32,702 bases of DNA from Lacticaseibacillus yichunensis (lineage in GTDB: Bacteria; Bacillota; Bacilli; Lactobacillales; Lactobacillaceae): positions 1 through 32,702 of the forward strand of contig NZ_RHOG01000034.1 in the NCBI RefSeq assembly GCF_003946405.1, given 5' to 3'. This document shows, in pieces, positions 1 through 6,848 of this stretch. Position 1 is the stretch's first letter. Every line of letters begins with the position of its first letter. A program made the translations under genes and the position numbers. The notes below the pieces were generated by a model. It had not been told where the DNA came from, ran no database searches, and saw only the letters and a program-made list of their open reading frames with translations.

Positions 1-524
1 CTCGACGGCCCTCTGCTTCTCTTTTAGTGAGTACATTTAATATCATACCTGAAGTCCAACTTTTTGTCCGCACGCCCAACTTGTTGACTATATTAATTCA
101 CGAGACAGTTTTCAGCTCCAAAGAATGGTTGATAAACAACAGGAGGTTCTCAAAACATCGACCAACCCGTATGATCAACTCGACTTGATTGCAATCAAAG
201 CTGCTCGGTTCTATGTGACCAAGGAGCCTGTCACCCCCAAGGATATATTTTTTTATTGGGCTCACCTCTTGATATCACTATATCTGGAGCGATGCTTCGG
301 CGCTGATTCGTGTCATTTTGAATCAGTGCCGATTTTTTGTTGTGACACTTCGGCACTGGGGCCGCGATATCGCTCGGTTAAGAGCGCTACCTCACAACGA
401 GCCAGAATATATATGACACAACAAAAGAATCCGAGTGAAAGTGTGATACCCCACTTGCCAGACAAATAGAGACAATCGTCGGCGATCCAGGCAAATCTTC
501 TGTTCTCGATTTTCATCATGACGC
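1..524. other. Left-edge region without a supported gene
   Basis: This stretch is visibly richer in A and T than the rest of the window. A 114-codon open frame (125-469, plus) exists, but it has no convincing ribosome binding site before its ATG, it resembles no family I know, and a strong hairpin terminator lies inside it at 297-338. I therefore see no gene I can support. The region may be the decayed 3' end of a gene or element that starts outside the window. The other open frames here are shorter and also lack a start signal. Confidence 0.5.
297..338 (+). terminator. Orphan rho-independent terminator
   Basis: The arms TCGGCGCTGATTC (297-309) and GAATCAGTGCCGA (320-332) pair over 13 positions with one G-U wobble and a 10-nt loop. 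Six T residues follow at 333-338. This is a textbook plus-strand terminator, yet no intact plus-strand gene ends just before it, so it probably belongs to a lost or truncated gene. Confidence 0.8.
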
Positions 525-569
525 AAAAAAAGACATATCCAGCACCGGTCAAAACCGGTTCTCGATATG
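525..569 (-). terminator. Terminator after ogt
   Basis: Read on the minus strand, CATATC and GATATG form an outer stem and ACCGGT/ACCGGT an inner stem closed by TTTG, with a 4x4 internal loop between them. A run of seven T residues follows (A-run 525-531 on the plus strand). It lies 28 bases beyond the ogt stop codon. Confidence 0.75.
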
Positions 570-596
570 CCTCATCAAATGTATTGTAATGCGATT

Positions 597-1130
597 CTAC
601 GCAAACGCCACTTTCTGCCGGCTCGCCGACAACGTAACGCCTTCCAGTTCAAGCAGCGCCTGTTTGCGCGCCAGCCCGCCTGCGTAACCAGTCAGATCGC
701 CGGTCGCACCGACGACCCGGTGGCACGGAATCAGCAGACTGATCGGGTTATGGCCGACCGCCCCGCCAATCGCGCGCGGGGAAACATTCAGGCGATGCGT
801 CGCGGCGGCCACGCGCTGGGCTAGCGTCTGATAGGTCACCACGGTCCCATAAGGAATGCGCCGCAATTCGTGTAGCACCAGAAGCCGATACGGGGTAACC
901 TCAGGAGCAAGCGGCACCAATGTTGGATCCGGCCGCTCGCCAGCAAAATAACCCGTCAGCCAGGTCTCAGCCGCCAAGATTGGCTCACTGCTCGCAGTCT
1001 CGGCCGCCTGCAGATCATACTGGGCCCCGAAATTTTGCTGATCCGTAAACCACAGCCCGCGCAGATCATTTTCATCGCTGAGCAAGGTGATCTCACCAAG
1101 TGGCGAGTCGACCATTTGCTTGAATAACAT
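597..1130 (-). CDS. ogt: Methylated-DNA--protein-cysteine methyltransferase
   Basis: This 177-residue protein repairs O6-alkylguanine (and O4-alkylthymine) in DNA by moving the alkyl group irreversibly to its own cysteine. The acceptor motif IPCHRV is present with Cys136, followed by the conserved GYAGGLARK stretch, and the preceding RAIGGAVGHNP segment is the usual helix-turn-helix/asparagine-hinge region. The length fits Ogt-type proteins without an Ada domain. I chose the start at 1130 because AGGAGG (1138-1143) sits 7 bases upstream; an in-frame extension to 1214 exists but has no such signal. It lies 89 bp downstream of the DHA2 exporter on the same strand and may be co-transcribed with it, and it has its own terminator. 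Confidence 0.93.
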   Translation of the reverse strand: MLFKQMVDSPLGEITLLSDENDLRGLWFTDQQNFGAQYDLQAAETASSEPILAAETWLTGYFAGERPDPTLVPLAPEVTPYRLLVLHELRRIPYGTVVTYQTLAQRVAAATHRLNVSPRAIGGAVGHNPISLLIPCHRVVGATGDLTGYAGGLARKQALLELEGVTLSASRQKVAFA

Positions 1131-1219
1131 CAAAATGCCTCCTGCCGTGCGTGACAGACTTTCATCGCGCCAGTTAATGAGAACAGGATACCAGTTTTTC
1201 AAGCTGGCGGACAAACTTT

Positions 1220-2605
1220 TTATCTCGATGCCACACCAACCTTGTTTCCGCGAAAAAGGACCAGTAAGATCACAAGGGCGAAAACGCCAAGCACAGCCAG
1301 CAGGACAAATGCGTGCTGCGAACCAACTGCGGTACCGACCACTCGGCTGGTGGCCCCGGCCTGCCCCGCTGCCACCAGCGCGGCGGCCAGGCTCGTCCCC
1401 AGTGCCGCGCCGAATTGCTGGAGGGTGTTGAAGATCGCGTTGCCATCCGGCTGCTCGACCGGCGCCAATTGATGAAGCCCATCCGTCATCACATTGCCCA
1501 TCGACAGGCCAATGCCCGCCATGAAAAGTAGATAGAGCCCCGCGACCCCTGCAGCGGTCAGCGCCTTGCCAAGAGTCGCAAATCCCGCGAGTGACAATAA
1601 GCCCAACACGCTGCCTAAAAGCAGTGGCATTTTTGCCCCGACGTGATCATAGAGTCGCCCGGACAGCGGGGCGAGCAACGCGCCCAGCGCCGCCCCGGGA
1701 AGCACGATCAGGCCTGCTTCAAGCGCCGTTTTGCCATTGACTAACTGCAAGTAATTCGGCAGGAGAAACGACAGGCCCAACGCCTCGATCTGATACAGCA
1801 AGAACACGGCAACGTGTGCCGCAAATCGCTGATTGGCCAGCAGGCGCACGTCGATGACTGGCTGCTTCAGGCGAAGCGCCCGCAGGCAAAACACTGCCAG
1901 GGCCACCCCGCCGATCACCAAAGCCAACCAACTGAAGCGACTGGCGAGCTCCGCAATGCCCCAGATCAAGCCGCAAAATACCAGCACGATCAAGGCCACG
2001 CTCGGCGCATCCACCGTTGCGGCGGACAGAGGCGATTTTTGCTGAATGCAGCGCACGCCGAACACCAGCGCCAGCACCAACAGCGGCAAGAGAAACACGA
2101 AGACATAGCGCCAGCTCATGACCGTGACCACCAAGCCGCCAAATGTCGGGCCAATCGCCGGGGCAACGCCAGTGATCAAGGTGCCGACCCCCATCATCAT
2201 GCCGATCATGGGCGCCGGCACTTGATCCAAAATTATGTTGAACATCAGCGGCAACGCGATGCCGGTCCCCACGCCTTGAATCCCCCGGCCGATCAACAGC
2301 ACGGAAAATGTTGGCGCCACCGCATCCAGCACCACGCCTAAGATAAAGCAGCTGATCGCGACAAGAAACAGATCACGCGTTTTGAAGCGGCGTTTAAGCG
2401 TCGCCGACAGCGGTACGATCGAGGCGACCACCAGCAGGTACAGTGTCGTCATCCATTGGACCGTGGCCGTGCCGACCGCAAATTCCTTCATCAAGGTTGG
2501 AAACGTGATGTTCATCGCCGTTTCGATGATCACCCCGCAAAACGACATGAGCCCCGTGGCGATGATCGCGCCAAGCACGCGCGGCGACAATTTTTCCTCA
2601 GGCAT
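1220..2605 (-). CDS. DHA2-family MFS drug exporter (14-TM type)
   Basis: This 461-residue protein is a proton-driven multidrug exporter of the EmrB/QacA (DHA2) branch of the major facilitator superfamily. The sequence is almost wholly hydrophobic with about 14 membrane segments. It has the family signatures FPTLMKEF and VQWM in the first segment pair, GRGIQGVGTG in TM4 (motif B-like) and GVAPAIGPTFGG in TM5 (the antiporter motif C). The start at 2605 overlaps the end of marR by 8 bp (2598-2605), so translation is probably coupled. The natural reading is a MarR-controlled efflux unit. The substrate cannot be read from the sequence. Confidence 0.9.
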   Translation of the reverse strand: MPEEKLSPRVLGAIIATGLMSFCGVIIETAMNITFPTLMKEFAVGTATVQWMTTLYLLVVASIVPLSATLKRRFKTRDLFLVAISCFILGVVLDAVAPTFSVLLIGRGIQGVGTGIALPLMFNIILDQVPAPMIGMMMGVGTLITGVAPAIGPTFGGLVVTVMSWRYVFVFLLPLLVLALVFGVRCIQQKSPLSAATVDAPSVALIVLVFCGLIWGIAELASRFSWLALVIGGVALAVFCLRALRLKQPVIDVRLLANQRFAAHVAVFLLYQIEALGLSFLLPNYLQLVNGKTALEAGLIVLPGAALGALLAPLSGRLYDHVGAKMPLLLGSVLGLLSLAGFATLGKALTAAGVAGLYLLFMAGIGLSMGNVMTDGLHQLAPVEQPDGNAIFNTLQQFGAALGTSLAAALVAAGQAGATSRVVGTAVGSQHAFVLLAVLGVFALVILLVLFRGNKVGVASR

Positions 2606-3032
2606 GCGCGTCGCCTTGATTCAATTGGGTAAACGCCGAGAGCATTTTGAAAAATGTTGCCTGCTCCGCCTCGGTGAAGGCGCTGGTCATGGCCTGCTGC
2701 TGGCCGCTGATGTACGCGGCGACTGCCTCGCACAACTTACTGGCCTTGCTTGTCAGCCGCACCGCCTTTTGCCGGGTGTCCCCAGCGACTGGGGCGCGCG
2801 TGATCAGCCCAGCTTTTTCCATGCGCTGAAGCGTCACGGTGGTCGTCGAACGCTGGATGCCAAATTCCACCTCGATCTCCCGCTGTAGCACCTCTCGCGT
2901 CCCGATAAAATCGATGATCGACATCTGATTGCCGGTCAAGCCAAATTGCTTCGCGTAATTGTCCATGGCCGTGGTCATGCAGATCGATGCGTGTTTGATT
3001 GCTTTCCCAAAATCCTGTGTCAACGTGGTCAC
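2598..3032 (-). CDS. MarR-family transcriptional regulator
   Basis: This protein of about 144 residues has the MarR winged-helix layout: an N-terminal dimerisation helix, a recognition helix around IQRSTTTVTLQRMEKAGLI, and a wing containing APVAGDTRQKAVRLT. It most likely represses the overlapping DHA2 exporter, and itself, through the palindrome at 3039-3056. The start is uncertain. GTG at 3030-3032 lies only about two bases from the AAGGAG Shine-Dalgarno sequence, while the in-frame TTG at 3021-3023 has the more usual spacing of about 10. The protein would then be three residues shorter. Confidence 0.9.
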   Translation of the reverse strand: MTTLTQDFGKAIKHASICMTTAMDNYAKQFGLTGNQMSIIDFIGTREVLQREIEVEFGIQRSTTTVTLQRMEKAGLITRAPVAGDTRQKAVRLTSKASKLCEAVAAYISGQQQAMTSAFTEAEQATFFKMLSAFTQLNQGDAHA

Positions 3033-3038
3033 TCCTTT

Positions 3039-3056
3039 TTGCTAGTCGGCTAACAA
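3039..3056 (-). promoter_or_regulatory. Probable MarR operator
   Basis: On the minus strand TTGTTAG, four bases, CTAGCAA form a near-perfect 7+7 inverted repeat with one mismatch. It lies between the promoter candidate at 3062-3089 and the marR Shine-Dalgarno, where a bound MarR dimer would block transcription start. Assignment to this MarR is inference from position. Confidence 0.6.
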
Positions 3057-3061
3057 AAACT

Positions 3062-3089
3062 ACCTTACCACGCATTTTTTCGAATGCAA
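3062..3089 (-). promoter_or_regulatory. Candidate promoter of marR-DHA2 unit
   Basis: A -35-like TTGCAT (3084-3089) and a -10-like TAAGGT (3062-3067) are 16 bp apart. The match is only moderate, but the position just upstream of the operator is right. Confidence 0.4.
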
Positions 3090-3091
3090 GG

Positions 3092-3116
3092 AAAAACCGT
3101 CCAGCAAGCTGAACGG
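3092..3116 (-). terminator. Terminator after the histidine phosphatase
   Basis: On the minus strand CCGTTCAG, loop CTTG, CTGGACGG pair over 8 positions (one wobble), followed by five T residues. It lies 10 bases after the phosphatase stop and insulates it from marR. Confidence 0.85.
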
Positions 3117-3125
3117 CAGACGAGG

Positions 3126-3731
3126 TTAGGCTAATGAGACGTTGAATTGTTCCAGGCGCGCGCGAAAATCGTCGTGTTCGTCGAGGTGAAGCCGCGTCAG
3201 AGAGACATTGCTGACCGGGGCGAAGTGGTAAAAATCCGTGTGCAATAAATTCGCAAGCAGCGCGCGAATCGTGAAGCCATGGCAAACCACCAAGACCTTG
3301 CCAGCCGGCGTGGCGGCTTCGGCATCCGCCAGAAACGCGGCGGTGCGATCCAGCAGATGCGCATAGGTCTCGGCGTTTGGCGACAGATCCGGCATCGCTT
3401 CGGAAAACATCTCCTGGTAATCAAACGCCGCCGGAAAATCGCGCTTCAGATCAGCGGCTTGTTGACCTTCCCAATCGCCGAAATCCATTTCCTGAAGGCG
3501 GGCGTCCTCGGTCATCGGCTGGCGGGCCATCGTCAACAACGCCGCCGTTTGTTTGGCGCGCTTCATTGGACTGACATAAATGCGATCGAACTGTTGCCAA
3601 TCATACGCGTCGCGCACCAGTTCCGCATAGGTAATGCCCGCGTCCGACAGCGCGACATCCGCGCCTGCACCTGAAATCAGCCCCGCACCATTAGATAAAC
3701 TGATGCTGTGGCGCACCAATGAGATTTCCAT
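3126..3731 (-). CDS. Histidine phosphatase family protein (phosphoglycerate mutase-like)
   Basis: This 201-residue protein belongs to the branch-1 histidine phosphatases, which remove or transfer phosphate through a phospho-histidine. The N-terminal motif reads LVRHSISLSN, with the catalytic Arg and His but Ser in place of the common Gly of RHG. FGDWEGQ supplies the acid region and VVCHGFTIRALL the second catalytic His. The substrate is not predictable; family members act on sugar phosphates, nucleotides or cofactors. GGGGAGAG lies just before the ATG at 3731, a promoter lies at 3758-3785, and a terminator follows, so the gene is a single transcription unit. Confidence 0.88.
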   Translation of the reverse strand: MEISLVRHSISLSNGAGLISGAGADVALSDAGITYAELVRDAYDWQQFDRIYVSPMKRAKQTAALLTMARQPMTEDARLQEMDFGDWEGQQAADLKRDFPAAFDYQEMFSEAMPDLSPNAETYAHLLDRTAAFLADAEAATPAGKVLVVCHGFTIRALLANLLHTDFYHFAPVSNVSLTRLHLDEHDDFRARLEQFNVSLA

Positions 3732-3757
3732 TTTCTCTCCCCTTTTCCGTTAGTCTC

Positions 3758-3785
3758 AGTATACCAGAGCCAAAACGCGAATGAA
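3758..3785 (-). promoter_or_regulatory. Promoter of the histidine phosphatase
   Basis: A TATACT -10 (3758-3763) and a TTCATT -35 (3780-3785) are separated by 16 bp on the minus strand, about 27 bases upstream of the start codon. Confidence 0.55.
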
Positions 3786-3834
3786 CGGGCCGCCGCCAAC
3801 CTGCGCCGTCAGATTTTCACCACGAAAACGGTCC

Positions 3835-3868
3835 AATTCCGAACATTAAATATGACAACTTCAGAAAT
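3835..3868 (+). promoter_or_regulatory. PurBox pair upstream of the purine permease
   Basis: AATTCCGAACATT (3835-3847) matches the PurR PurBox consensus AWWWCCGAACWWT at every position. A weaker inverted copy, CAACTTCAGAAAT (3856-3868), matches 10 of 13 positions, and the two CGAA/TTCN cores are 16 bases apart, the spacing known for paired PurBoxes in Gram-positive bacteria. The first core lies roughly 75 bases before the predicted transcription start, close to the position recalled for PurR-activated lactococcal promoters. Confidence 0.75.
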
Positions 3869-3882
3869 AGCCGTTTTTCATC

Positions 3883-3911
3883 TTGTAATTGATGCGCTAA
3901 ACGCATAAGCT
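3883..3911 (+). promoter_or_regulatory. Candidate promoter of the purine permease
   Basis: TTGTAA (3883-3888) and TAAGCT (3906-3911) are 17 bp apart. The -10 element is weak, which suits a promoter that needs an activator such as PurR bound upstream. Confidence 0.45.
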
Positions 3912-3944
3912 AAAAAGCAAATCGTTTTTCAGAAAGGATCGATC

Positions 3945-5399
3945 ATGGAAACCTTCTTTAAGCTGAAAGAAAATGGCACGACCAAACGCACCGAGCTGAT
4001 CGCCGGGCTGACTACCTTTTTTGCAATGTCTTACATATTATTTGTCGCCCCGTCGACCTTGGCGCTGACCGGCATGCCGAGTCAGGCTGTCTTTTTGGCG
4101 ACGATCATCGCCAGTGCGACCGGCACGTTGATCATGGGCCTCTTCGCAAACGTCCCTTACGCGCTGGCTCCTGGCCTCGGCCTCAACGCATTTTTCACCT
4201 TCACCGTGGTCGAGGCGCTCGGCTTTACCTGGCAAGAGGCGCTGGCTCTCGTCTTTCTGTGCGGCGTGATCAACATCCTGATCACCGTCACCAAAGTCCG
4301 CAAGCTGATCATCGTTGCCATTCCGGAAGTCATGCAGCACGCGATCGGCGGCGGTATCGGCGTGTTCGTCGCTTACATTGGCTTGAAAAATTCCGGCTTC
4401 CTGCAATTCACGACGGATGCCTCGAGCATCTTGTCCGTCAACGGCCAGGCATTCAAACCTGGCGATGGCGTGAAAAACGGCCTCGAGTCCATCATCTCCG
4501 GAGGCGGCATCACCCCGGCACTGGTCAACTTCACCCAGGCCGGCGCGATCGTCGCCTTGCTGGGGCTGATGCTGATGGCGGTGCTTGTGGTGAAAAAAGT
4601 CCCTGGGGCGATCTTGATTGGGATCGTCGCCACGACGCTGATCGGCATCCCCTTTGGCGTCACGCAACTATCCGCTTCGGCCGGCAATTCGCTGGGTGAA
4701 GCCTTCAGCCAGCTCGGCACCACATTTGGCGCCGCATTTTCCAGCAAGGGGTTCGGCAGTCTGTTCACCGACGCCCATCACATCATGTTATCCGTGATGA
4801 CCATTTTCGCTTTTTCCTTCTCCGATATTTTTGACACGCTGGGCACATTCATCGGCACAGGCCGCCGCACTGGCATCTTTTCCAATGAGGACCTGACCCA
4901 GATGAAAACAGGCCGTGGATTCTCTTCGAAAATGGACCGCGCGCTGTTTGCCGATGCGATCGCGACTGGCGTTGGCTCCGTCTTCGGCACTTCGAACATC
5001 ACTGTCTTCGTCGAAAGCGCAGCTGGCATTGGGGCAGGCGGGCGCACCGGCCTGACAGCGGTGGTCACCGCGATCTGTTTCCTCTTGTCCGCGCTGTTAT
5101 CCCCACTGATCGCGATCGTGCCGACTCAGGCTGTGGCGCCCGCGCTGATTCTCGTCGGCATCATGATGATGAGCAGCTTCAAGGAAATCAACTGGAGCGA
5201 CCTCGCCGACGCGGTCCCGGCCTTCATGGCGTCCATCGTGATGGCGCTGGTCTACAACATCTCATACGGCATCGCTGCAGGCTTCATCTTCTATTGCCTG
5301 ATCAAACTGGTCACCGGCAAACGCAAGGAAGTGCACCCGGCGCTGTGGGTCGTCACCGGCCTGTTTATTCTGGATTTCGTGTTTATGGCGCTTTTGTAA
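3945..5399 (+). CDS. NCS2/AzgA-type purine (guanine/hypoxanthine/adenine) permease
   Basis: This 484-residue polytopic membrane protein resembles the AzgA/PbuG/PbuO branch of the nucleobase-cation symporters, which import purine bases for salvage. Supporting motifs are the N-terminal GLTTFFAMSYILFVAP, PGLGLNAFFTF, the DIFDTLGTFIG segment and ITVFVESAAGIGAGGRTGL, all typical of the family. The start at 3945 follows AGAAAGGA at normal spacing. The PurBox pair and promoter upstream indicate control by PurR, fitting a purine-salvage transporter. A large hairpin terminator follows. Which base is preferred cannot be told from sequence alone. Confidence 0.92.
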   Translation: METFFKLKENGTTKRTELIAGLTTFFAMSYILFVAPSTLALTGMPSQAVFLATIIASATGTLIMGLFANVPYALAPGLGLNAFFTFTVVEALGFTWQEALALVFLCGVINILITVTKVRKLIIVAIPEVMQHAIGGGIGVFVAYIGLKNSGFLQFTTDASSILSVNGQAFKPGDGVKNGLESIISGGGITPALVNFTQAGAIVALLGLMLMAVLVVKKVPGAILIGIVATTLIGIPFGVTQLSASAGNSLGEAFSQLGTTFGAAFSSKGFGSLFTDAHHIMLSVMTIFAFSFSDIFDTLGTFIGTGRRTGIFSNEDLTQMKTGRGFSSKMDRALFADAIATGVGSVFGTSNITVFVESAAGIGAGGRTGLTAVVTAICFLLSALLSPLIAIVPTQAVAPALILVGIMMMSSFKEINWSDLADAVPAFMASIVMALVYNISYGIAAGFIFYCLIKLVTGKRKEVHPALWVVTGLFILDFVFMALL

Positions 5400-5407
5400 A
5401 AGGACGC

Positions 5408-5470
5408 AAAAAAGACTGTGCAGTCGCGAGCCCGCGGATCGGCGGGTGGACAACTGCACAGTCTTTTCTT
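5408..5470 (+). terminator. Branched terminator after the purine permease
   Basis: AAAAGACTGTGCAGT and ACTGCACAGTCTTTT (ending at 5467) form a perfect stem of about 15 bp. A smaller CCCGC/GCGGG hairpin lies inside the loop, and a T-rich tract follows. The stem is unusually long and lies 9 bases after the permease stop codon. Because the outer bases are A and T runs it may also act on the minus strand. Confidence 0.85.
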
Positions 5471-5502
5471 TCTCTTGCGACTCGGCGCGGCACCGTTTCA
5501 TA

Positions 5503-5620
5503 GTCGGGCTCCGGTCCGCATGGTGGAAGCATCTAACTGGCTCGTGCGTTTGAGGCGAAGTGCGCCTCAATCACCCGAGCCAAGTTAGCTGTTCCACCAT
5601 AAACGCGGACCTCCGCACCC
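5503..5620 (+). repeat. Structured palindromic repeat, copy A
   Basis: This 118-bp unit begins GTCGGGCT and ends CTCCGCACCC, and folds on itself almost end to end. Nested arms are GGTCCGC/GCGGACC, GGTGGAA/TTCCACC, CTAACT/AGTTAG, GGCTCG/CGAGCC and, at the tip, TTGAGGC/GCCTCAA. Related units lie at 5628-5747, 7801-7918 (reverse) and 23807-23922. It holds no open frame with a start signal. It lies in the convergent gap between the permease and the minus-strand oxidoreductase. Confidence 0.85.
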
Positions 5621-5627
5621 TGTCATT

Positions 5628-5747
5628 GTCGGGCTGCGGTCCGCATGGTGGGGACATCTAGGCGTCTCCTGCACTCGATGGCCAAATGCGCCATCAAGCG
5701 CATGAGCCGACCTAGCTGCCCCACCATAAACGCGGACCTCCGCACCC
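5628..5747 (+). repeat. Structured palindromic repeat, copy B
   Basis: This is a second unit in direct tandem, 125 bp after copy A. Both ends are nearly identical to A (GTCGGGCT, GGTCCGCATGGTGG, CCACCATAAACGCGGACC, CTCCGCACCC), but the inner stems differ with pairing kept: GGTGGGG/CCCCACC, CTAGG/CCTAG and GATGGC/GCCATC replace the corresponding A pairs. Such compensated change suggests the fold, not the letters, is what is conserved. It ends 6 bases before the oxidoreductase stop codon and may also serve as its 3' hairpin. Confidence 0.85.
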
Positions 5748-5753
5748 TTTTCC

Positions 5754-6392
5754 TCACGCATTCACGACTGTAAATCGCTTATGCAGAAACTCTGGGTCTT
5801 CCATTTCATCGAGTAACGCGCTTGCCAGGTTGCCGGTGGAGACCACCGATTTGCCGTCCGCGTCCAGCATTAACTCATCCGTGCCGATACGATATTTCGT
5901 CTTTGGCCCCGGCACGAAGGAAAATTGGGGCGAGACTGCGGTCCACTTCACATTGTCGATCCACTGTAAAAACTGGTACTCGTGGAATTGCTGATGCGGC
6001 GTTTCGACCCAATCCGCGCCCGCATTTTTCGCCAGCACCTCATCGATCACATAACTGCCATCCGCCTGCTTCAACGAGCTGGCGCCGAGAATGAAATACA
6101 GCGTCGTCGTGGTGTTGCCGCGCAGCGCTGCCACCAGCCGCGCCGCCAGATCGACGTGCTGATACGCGGCCGCGCGCGTGGCAAACGCATCGACCACCGC
6201 ATCGTAATCAGTCAAGTCGGCGGCGGTCAACGCCAACGCATCTTTTTCAACGATCGTCACCCGCTCGTCAAACATCTCCTGCGCTTTGGCGGCGTTGCGC
6301 ACCAATGCCGTCACCTGATGGCCGCGACTTTGCGCTTCTTGAACAATGGCACTGCCGGCATGGCCGGTCGCGCCGATCACTGCGATCTTCAT
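5754..6392 (-). CDS. NAD(P)-binding oxidoreductase (NmrA/YwnB-like)
   Basis: This 212-residue protein has a Rossmann fold of the atypical short-chain dehydrogenase/NmrA group, starting MKIAVIGATGHAGSAIV with the glycine-rich GATGHAG dinucleotide motif. It continues with the TALVRN strand that contacts the cofactor phosphate and the DYDAVVDAF strand. It lacks the YxxxK catalytic pair of classical SDRs in an obvious place, so it may act as a quinone or flavin-type reductase or a redox sensor; the substrate is unknown. GAGGAGTGAGGAAGG precedes the start at 6392. It shares the family, but not the operon, with the genes at 19965 and 30604. Confidence 0.85.
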   Translation of the reverse strand: MKIAVIGATGHAGSAIVQEAQSRGHQVTALVRNAAKAQEMFDERVTIVEKDALALTAADLTDYDAVVDAFATRAAAYQHVDLAARLVAALRGNTTTTLYFILGASSLKQADGSYVIDEVLAKNAGADWVETPHQQFHEYQFLQWIDNVKWTAVSPQFSFVPGPKTKYRIGTDELMLDADGKSVVSTGNLASALLDEMEDPEFLHKRFTVVNA

Positions 6393-6584
6393 CCTTCCTC
6401 ACTCCTCTTCGTTTAGGTCGCCTTTACAATAACACGTTTACGCAATCGTTACTATCGAAAAATAAGCAATTACTGAGACACACACCCTGCTTTGGGCTGA
6501 CAAAATCGTCACGCAACTTCGGTCCGCAGACTGAACGCCGTACTAACCCCTTTCGCTATACTAAAACCAAAAGGAGTGAGAAAA

Positions 6585-6758
6585 ATGAAATTTCGTCGTT
6601 CTTCGAGTGATCACGTGATCGCCGGCGTCTGCGGGGCCATCGGACAACGGCTTGGCATCGATCCGCTATGGGTGCGGCTAGTCTTTGTTTTTGGCAGCGG
6701 CGCGTTCTTCTGGGTCTACCTCGCACTATGGGCCCTGACGCCGCTGGATAATGAGTAA
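6585..6758 (+). CDS. Small PspC-domain membrane protein
   Basis: This 57-residue protein is almost entirely one PspC domain: a basic N-terminus (MKFRRSSSDHVIAGVCGAIG), then LGIDPLWVRLVFV and a hydrophobic segment rich in aromatic residues ending in ALWALTPLDNE. PspC-type proteins sit in the membrane and are linked to envelope-stress sensing. Stand-alone short forms are common in lactobacilli and their exact role is unclear. AAGGAGTGAG lies 6-7 bases before the ATG at 6585; an in-frame GTG at 6576 overlaps that ribosome site and is unlikely. A TATACT -10-like element precedes it. A strong terminator follows. Confidence 0.88.
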   Translation: MKFRRSSSDHVIAGVCGAIGQRLGIDPLWVRLVFVFGSGAFFWVYLALWALTPLDNE

Positions 6759-6794
6759 GTCCATCCGAACCGCAACCACCAAAGCTGAGCCAAG

Positions 6795-6830
6795 CAGGGC
6801 GCCGAGAAAATTTCTCGGCGCCCTGTTTTT
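6795..6830 (+). terminator. Terminator after the PspC gene
   Basis: CAGGGCGCCGAGAAA and TTTCTCGGCGCCCTG form a perfect 15-bp inverted repeat (6795-6825) followed by five T residues. It ends 18 bases before the convergent PPK2 gene. Confidence 0.92.
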
Positions 6831-6848
6831 ATCGACTCAGTCAGCTAC

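Noticed and set aside
125-469. 114-codon open frame on the plus strand
   Set aside because: No ribosome binding site before the ATG, no family resemblance, and a strong terminator hairpin lies inside it at 297-338.
3841-3944. Purine riboswitch before the permease
   Set aside because: No purine aptamer core or paired loops could be found; the PurBox pair explains the control better.
5503-5747. CRISPR array or tandem-repeat minisatellite
   Set aside because: Only two units of about 120 bp occur here, each a self-pairing palindrome, without short repeats and unique spacers and without cas genes.
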